From Nanobdellota archaeon (GTDB taxonomy: Archaea > Nanobdellota > Nanobdellia > Woesearchaeales > BS150m-G63), in the NCBI GenBank assembly GCA_023137655.1, contig JAGLOT010000014.1:1-9215 (forward strand): a DNA stretch of 9,215 bases, written 5' to 3'. This document shows positions 6,234 to 9,215 of this stretch, piece by piece; the first letter of the stretch is position 1, and every line of letters begins with the position of its first letter. The notes below the pieces were generated by a model. That model searched no databases and was not told where the DNA came from. It was given only the letters and a program-made list of their open reading frames with translations. Both the position numbers and the translations under genes were made by a program.

Positions 6234-6266
6234 GTAACAAAAATATACTTATAAATATTTGGTTAC
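6234..6266. repeat. Imperfect dyad flanking the ftsZ TATA box
   Basis: GTAACAAAAATAT (6234-6246) is mirrored by ATATTTGGTTAC (6255-6266) with one mismatch and one gap. The outer GTAAC/GTTAC match is exact. The ftsZ TATA box lies across the centre and right arm, so a protein bound here would compete with TBP. Confidence 0.4.
6249..6257 (+). promoter_or_regulatory. TATA box of ftsZ
   Basis: TTATAAATA predicts transcription start near 6279, giving a leader of about 58 bases. That is unlike the leaderless or near-leaderless layout of most other genes here. Confidence 0.6.
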
Positions 6267-6278
6267 TATGACAATCAG

Positions 6279-6299
6279 ATTCAAACATATAGTTTGAAT
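6279..6299 (+). promoter_or_regulatory. Perfect inverted repeat at the predicted 5' end of ftsZ mRNA
   Basis: ATTCAAAC (6279-6286) and GTTTGAAT (6292-6299) are perfect 8-base arms around ATATA. By the TATA spacing the transcript should begin at or near 6279, so the mRNA would start with this hairpin. It may act as an operator over the start site or as an RNA hairpin protecting the message end. Confidence 0.55.
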
Positions 6300-6324
6300 G
6301 ATATAAAATAAAAAACAAACCAAA

Positions 6325-6330
6325 GGGGGA
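6325..6330 (+). promoter_or_regulatory. Ribosome binding site of ftsZ
   Basis: GGGGGA ends 6 bases before the ATG at 6337. It is one of few clear purine-rich ribosome sites in the window and fixes this ATG as the start. Confidence 0.6.
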
Positions 6331-6336
6331 TTTACA

Positions 6337-7410
6337 ATGGAAGAATTCATAAAAAACGCAATGAAACAACAACAAGACAATTTTTCTGACGCACATGTCA
6401 GTCAAGCAAACATTAAAGTTATCGGTGTCGGTGGCGCAGGAAACAATATGGTTTCATGGCTATATAAGAAAGGCGTAAAAGGCGCAGAAATTATAGCATG
6501 TAATACAGATCAACAACATCTTGATATCATAGGATCAGATAGAAAATTTTTAATCGGAAAAGAAGCAACTAGAGGATTAGGGTGTGGAGGATATCCTAAT
6601 AAAGGAGCGGAAGCAGCTCAAGAAAGTATGCAAGAAATTAAAGAATCCTTAAAAAATTCCGATATGGTATTCGTATGTGCAGGCATGGGAGGTGGAACCG
6701 GTACTGGTGCAGCACCTGTCGTAGCTGGCGTAGCAAGGGATACAGATGCTATAGTCATTGGGACCGTCACCATGCCATTTAAAATTGAAAGAGCAAGAGT
6801 GGACAAAGCTGAATTTGGATTACAACAATTAAGACAAGTAGCTGATACTGTTATTGTAATTGATAATAATAGATTAGTAGAAATTGCAGGTAATTTACCA
6901 ATTCAACAAGCTTTCGCTGTTGCAAATGAATTAATTTCAACAATGATTAAAGGAATTGTTGAAACAATTGCAGTACCATCATTAGTCAATCTAGACTATG
7001 CAGACGTAAGAGCAATTATGAAAGATGGCGGAGTAGCAGCAATTGGTGTTGGTAGCTCAGACACAAATAACAGAGTAGAAGAAGCAGTTAAAGGCGCTTT
7101 AACTAATCCATTATTGGATATTAGTTATAAAGGTGCAAGTGGTGCTTTAATCCAAGTTTGTGGAGGACCAGATTTAACATTAGACGAAATCAGTGAAATC
7201 GGTGAAATGGTTACTGAAAGTTTAGATGATGACGCAAATGTTATCTGGGGAGCAAGAATACAAGAAGAAATGAAAGGCAAAGTAACTGTTATGACAATTA
7301 TAACAGGAGTTAAGAGTCCATGGATTCTCGGCAAAAACGATAATAGACATCGAGCTGAAGAAACAATGGCTTTAAGCGAAGAGCTTGGAATAGAAATCTT
7401 GGACAGGTAA
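6337..7410 (+). CDS. ftsZ: Cell division GTPase FtsZ (archaeal, FtsZ2-like)
   Basis: Tubulin-like GTPase that polymerises into the division ring at midcell. Residues 1-24 are a short polar extension. The GTPase domain starts at [14 protein letters not shown] (26-39) and has CNTDQQHL (55-62), the tubulin signature [13 protein letters not shown] (115-127), [12 protein letters not shown] (148-159) and IDNNRL (175-180). The T7 loop [11 protein letters not shown] (218-228), carrying Asp220 and Asp223, completes the GTPase site of the next subunit. The C-terminal domain runs to about 330 ([16 protein letters not shown] at 301-316). Wording such as [17 protein letters not shown] and IWGARIQ is closest to archaeal FtsZ2, while [17 protein letters not shown] and the SPWILG ending recall FtsZ1. 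A short linker leads to ELGIEILDR, which resembles the C-terminal peptide that binds anchors such as SepF. At 357 residues the length is normal. Strong ribosome site, own promoter, strong terminator. Confidence 0.97.
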   Translation: MEEFIKNAMKQQQDNFSDAHVSQANIKVIGVGGAGNNMVSWLYKKGVKGAEIIACNTDQQHLDIIGSDRKFLIGKEATRGLGCGGYPNKGAEAAQESMQEIKESLKNSDMVFVCAGMGGGTGTGAAPVVAGVARDTDAIVIGTVTMPFKIERARVDKAEFGLQQLRQVADTVIVIDNNRLVEIAGNLPIQQAFAVANELISTMIKGIVETIAVPSLVNLDYADVRAIMKDGGVAAIGVGSSDTNNRVEEAVKGALTNPLLDISYKGASGALIQVCGGPDLTLDEISEIGEMVTESLDDDANVIWGARIQEEMKGKVTVMTIITGVKSPWILGKNDNRHRAEETMALSEELGIEILDR

Positions 7411-7477
7411 GCTCATTCTTGCCTTCACCAAAATTTATACCCCCAAATCTAAATCTACGGTGGAGGCAGAATATTAA

Positions 7478-7503
7478 CCCCCGAAAGGGGGCTTTCTTTT
7501 TTT
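7478..7503 (+). terminator. Strong intrinsic-type terminator after ftsZ
   Basis: CCCCC (7478-7482) and GGGGG (7487-7491) enclose a GAAA tetraloop (7483-7486), followed by CTTTC and a run of seven T (7497-7503). This is a textbook hairpin-plus-U-tract terminator, unusually GC-rich for this sequence, 68 bases beyond the ftsZ stop. Confidence 0.8.
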
Positions 7504-7508
7504 AAAAC

Positions 7509-7551
7509 AGGGGAAATGAGGTTTGTTTCTCAAAAAGAGGTGATTTCCCCT
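7509..7551. repeat. Long hairpin between ftsZ terminator and the 147-residue gene
   Basis: AGGGGAAAT (7509-7517) pairs perfectly with ATTTCCCCT (7543-7551), enclosing 25 bases that can form a small inner stem (TCTC 7528-7531 with GAGG 7537-7540, using a U-G pair, around AAAAA). The T/C-rich TTCTTCTT follows from 7557. It may be a second terminator or a structured small RNA; no known RNA family is recognised. Confidence 0.45.
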
Positions 7552-7602
7552 ACTAATTCTTCTTAACCAGTTGCCACTAGATGGTGACAATATATGGAAA
7601 AG

Positions 7603-7610
7603 TTTATATA
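7603..7610 (+). promoter_or_regulatory. TATA box of the 147-residue gene
   Basis: GGAAAAG-TTTATATA is a strong BRE-plus-TATA match. It predicts transcription start near 7632, just before the AGGTGA ribosome site, giving a leader of about 13 bases. Confidence 0.6.
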
Positions 7611-7632
7611 CTATGAGTATATTACTACTAAT

Positions 7633-7638
7633 AGGTGA
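7633..7638 (+). promoter_or_regulatory. Ribosome binding site of the 147-residue gene
   Basis: AGGTGA, the canonical archaeal ribosome site, ends 6 bases before the ATG at 7645 and fixes the start. It lies at the very 5' end of the predicted mRNA. Confidence 0.65.
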
Positions 7639-7644
7639 ATAAAA

Positions 7645-8088
7645 ATGAATAATACAATGTACAATCAAGAATATGCAGGTGCCTTAAAAGAAAAAACTAT
7701 TGGGAGCGCAGATGTAGCTCATGCAACATCTATTAAAGCATTATCTGTTTGGGCTATTTATTCAGCTTCAACTCATGATTATAATACTGCAGCAGAGTCA
7801 TTAGAAAAGATAACTACTCAATTAGGTTTAGAAAGAAAATTAATTTCTTTAAGTGACTCCTTGCAAGAACTTACTCCTAAACAAGAAATGTGTGTTCGAG
7901 GAAACTTAGTTGCAACTATTAAAGATAACTTAGTTGAAGGTAATGATGGAGAATATTCTGTGGATCCATATTTTATGGCAGACACATTCTTAGATTTTGT
8001 TGTGAATGGGGATTATAACTCAATTAAAAGTTCACCTACATTATGTTTTGTAGCAGGATGTTTAGTTGATGATAACCGAGTAGCCTAA
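7645..8088 (+). CDS. Uncharacterised 147-residue soluble protein
   Basis: Not recognised. The sequence is mildly acidic and mainly helical in appearance. A polar N-terminus (1-20) is followed by an alanine-rich helix ADVAHATSIKALSVWAIYSAS (22-42), NTAAESLEKITTQLGLERKLISLSDSLQEL (47-76), a KQEMCVRGNLVATIKDNLVEG helix (79-99), YFMADTFLDFVVNGDYNSI (109-127) and an end with two Cys (TLCFVAGCLVDDNRVA). There is no signal peptide, membrane span or catalytic motif; the helical-pair texture could suit a protein-protein adaptor, but that is a guess. Normal codon use, a strong promoter and a canonical ribosome site argue that it is a real, well-expressed gene. It is isolated from ftsZ by the terminator and is 34 bases before dphB, which has its own TATA box. 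Confidence 0.8.
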   Translation: MNNTMYNQEYAGALKEKTIGSADVAHATSIKALSVWAIYSASTHDYNTAAESLEKITTQLGLERKLISLSDSLQELTPKQEMCVRGNLVATIKDNLVEGNDGEYSVDPYFMADTFLDFVVNGDYNSIKSSPTLCFVAGCLVDDNRVA

Positions 8089-8091
8089 AGA

Positions 8092-8100
8092 TTTATAAAT
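8092..8100 (+). promoter_or_regulatory. TATA box of dphB (leaderless promoter)
   Basis: TTTATAAAT begins just after the stop of the preceding gene and is centred 27 bases before the dphB ATG at 8123. It predicts a start at or next to the ATG. No ribosome site precedes dphB, consistent with a leaderless message. Confidence 0.6.
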
Positions 8101-8119
8101 TCTTTATTTTTCTTAATTT
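8100..8119 (+). terminator. T-rich stretch ending the 147-residue gene
   Basis: A pyrimidine-rich run with T5 at its core (8106-8111) follows the stop codon at 8088 by about a dozen bases and has no clear hairpin. Archaeal RNA polymerase can terminate at such U-tracts alone. It overlaps the dphB initiator region, so the assignment is tentative. Confidence 0.3.
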
Positions 8120-8122
8120 AAA

Positions 8123-8878
8123 ATGTTATACTTAATTGGAATTGGCCTGAATGACGAGAAAGACATCTCAGTTAAGGGCTTGGAAGCTGTAAAATCTTGT
8201 GATAAGGTTTACTTAGAAATATATACTTCTAGATTAGCATGTGATATTTCTAATTTAGAAGAACTTTATGGTAAAAAAATCATTCTAGCAAATAGGGATG
8301 TTGTTGAGAAACAAGCTGAAGATACTATTTTGAAAGATGCAGAAGAAGGAGATTGTGCATTTTTAGTTATAGGGGATGTTTTTGGCGCAACAACTCATTT
8401 AGATTTATGGACAAGGGCAAAGGAAAAAGGAATTAATTGTGAAATAATTCATAATGCATCTATTCTAAATGTTATTGGAGTTGTTGGTTTAGAATTATAT
8501 AAGTATGGAAAGGCAACATCTATTCCATTTGAGAATGAGAATGTTATAACTCCTTATGTTATGTTTGCTAATAATCAGAAAATTGGATTACATACATTAT
8601 TTTTATTAGATTTAAGACCGGATGAAGATAAATTCATGACTATAAAAGAAGCAATTGATTATTTATTAAGGGTTGAATCTAAGGAGAATAAGGGTTTGAT
8701 TGATGATAATATGGTTGCTATTGGATGTTCACATTTAGGAAGTAAAAAGCAGGTGATAATATCAGGTAAATTAAAAGATTTACGTGAGAAAGATTATGGT
8801 GATGAACCATATTGTTTAATAATTCCAGGTACTATGCATTTCATGGAAGAAGAAGCATTGGAATTGGGGGGTAAATAG
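8123..8878 (+). CDS. dphB: Diphthine synthase (diphthamide biosynthesis methyltransferase)
   Basis: SAM-dependent methyltransferase that successively methylates the amino group of the modified histidine of elongation factor 2, giving diphthine on the way to diphthamide; cytosolic. The 251 residues match the family length. Family landmarks are the N-terminal LYLIGIGLNDEKDIS (2-16, as in cobalamin-type methylases), CDKVYLEIYTS (26-36), GDVFGATTHLDLW (84-96, family form GDPxxATTH), IIHNASILNVIGVVGLELYKYGK and SIPFENEN, TLFLLDLRPDE, and the end IPGTMHFMEEEALE. Start at 8123 is set by the LYLIGIGL strand and the TATA box at 8092-8100. The next gene begins 3 bases after the stop, so the two are probably cotranscribed. 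Confidence 0.95.
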   Translation: MLYLIGIGLNDEKDISVKGLEAVKSCDKVYLEIYTSRLACDISNLEELYGKKIILANRDVVEKQAEDTILKDAEEGDCAFLVIGDVFGATTHLDLWTRAKEKGINCEIIHNASILNVIGVVGLELYKYGKATSIPFENENVITPYVMFANNQKIGLHTLFLLDLRPDEDKFMTIKEAIDYLLRVESKENKGLIDDNMVAIGCSHLGSKKQVIISGKLKDLREKDYGDEPYCLIIPGTMHFMEEEALELGGK

Positions 8879-8881
8879 AAA

Positions 8882-9215
8882 ATGGTAACAGAAGAACAAT
8901 TAGTTCTGCATGAGAAGTTAAGGGAAATGGGTGCACACACACCTAGAGTATATATGGATTTTTCAGAAGAATATGGCAATTTTAAAAGATTAGAAGAACC
9001 CCCAACAAGAACTATATTTGTTGAAGGTCAAAAAAGAATAATCACATTAAATAGAATATTTAAATTTACAGAGGGTTATAAATTTCATAATGTAGATTCT
9101 GGAGTATTAGTACCAATTAAGAGCTTAGAGGAAATTGGCGATACCCTTATTTATCCTATGGATGAAAAAGCAAGTACAATAACTGATTATATGGAATCCA
9201 GTTTTCAAATATTTG
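8882..9215 (+). CDS. Unrecognised gene, cut by the window end
   Basis: Open from ATG 8882 to the window edge, 111 codons visible. The start is 3 bases after the dphB stop, with GGGGGG (8866-8871, inside the end of dphB) as a possible ribosome site 10 bases ahead. The visible part begins MVTEEQLVLHEKLREMG, a charged helix, followed by a segment that looks beta-rich (TRTIFVEGQKRIITLNRIFKFTEGYKFHN) and PIKSLEEIGDTLIYPMDEK. No signal peptide or membrane segment is visible. I do not recognise the family. Tight coupling to dphB suggests a shared transcript but does not prove a shared function. Codon use matches dphB, so it is probably a real gene. Confidence 0.75.
   Translation, partial: MVTEEQLVLHEKLREMGAHTPRVYMDFSEEYGNFKRLEEPPTRTIFVEGQKRIITLNRIFKFTEGYKFHNVDSGVLVPIKSLEEIGDTLIYPMDEKASTITDYMESSFQIF

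Larger units (their letters stand above)
5985..6336 (+). other. 352-base intergenic region upstream of ftsZ
   Basis: No convincing long gene on either strand. From left to right it holds a short inverted repeat TAGAG-TTCC-CTCTA (6027-6040), a BRE/TATA-like element (6047-6061), a possible small ORF (6102-6212), two CGTATAAA repeats with internal near-symmetry (6135-6151 and 6166-6181), a duplicated TTGGCGG (6102-6108 and 6199-6205), the ftsZ TATA box inside a dyad (6234-6266), a perfect hairpin (6279-6299) and the ftsZ ribosome site. It is the longest gene-free stretch in the window. Confidence 0.7.

Noticed and set aside
6223..6405. Minus-strand 60-codon frame over the ftsZ promoter and start
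   Set aside because: It runs antisense across the ftsZ ribosome site and start codon, has no promoter or ribosome site of its own, and its Phe/Ser-rich product reflects AT-rich DNA.
6618..7334. Antisense frames inside ftsZ (6618-6806 and 7125-7334)
   Set aside because: They are shadows of the strongly conserved ftsZ reading frame; their Pro/Thr/Ile-rich products follow from Gly, Val and Asp codons on the other strand.
7430..7560. tRNA or C/D-box RNA between ftsZ and the next gene
   Set aside because: No cloverleaf with GTTCRA-type T-arm was seen and no paired RTGATGA/CTGA boxes; only the terminator and a second hairpin are supported.
7474..7668. Minus-strand 64-codon frame between ftsZ and the 147-residue gene
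   Set aside because: It spans the terminator hairpin, the second hairpin and the promoter of the opposite-strand gene, and the product is low-complexity with no promoter of its own.
8794..8979. Antisense frame across the dphB end and the following gene
   Set aside because: It overlaps two better-supported plus-strand frames and has no promoter or ribosome site.
1..9215. CRISPR array, insertion sequence, prophage or defence island
   Set aside because: No spaced identical repeats, transposase, integrase or terminal inverted repeats were seen; gene content is mostly housekeeping.

Overview
The window reads as a compact, AT-rich archaeal chromosome segment. Archaeal markers are an ATP-dependent DNA ligase I-type enzyme, a diphthine synthase (DphB), an archaeal FtsZ2-like FtsZ, and TATA-type promoters about 25 bases ahead of starts, several with no room for a leader. 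The style would fit a DPANN-type lineage (Woesearchaeota/Pacearchaeota-like), but that placement is inference only.

Layout. Bases 3-1685 (+) hold most of a membrane ion-pumping pyrophosphatase whose N-terminus lies outside the window. A hairpin terminator separates it from a convergent FMN nitroreductase (1736-2422, -). A small palindromic bidirectional promoter (about 2437-2461) drives the nitroreductase leftward and DNA ligase (2471-4363, +) rightward. The ligase stop codon directly abuts the stop codon of a convergent unrecognised gene (4364-5221, -) that looks like a remote, possibly inactive HipA/PI-kinase-fold protein. Divergent from it is a winged-helix protein with a degenerate nucleotidyltransferase-like C-terminal part (best start 5445, +), preceded by two tandem palindromic operators. 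A 352-base non-coding stretch with its own promoter-like signals leads to ftsZ (6337-7410, +), which is closed by a strong GAAA-loop terminator. Then follow an orphan 147-residue gene (7645-8088, +), dphB (8123-8878, +) and, 3 bases later, a gene cut by the window end (8882-9215, +).

How the genes relate. Apart from dphB and the last gene, each gene appears to have its own promoter, so this is a row of mostly housekeeping single-gene units (energy coupling, DNA joining, division, translation-factor modification), not one pathway. I see no defence island, insertion sequence, CRISPR array, tRNA or rRNA. The parts that most deserve a second look are: the tandem operators that overlap the nominal start of the winged-helix gene, and that gene's position beside ftsZ; the elaborate ftsZ promoter/leader; a repeat-born acidic insertion in the ligase; the kinase-like protein with an altered catalytic loop; and the orphan 147-residue gene.
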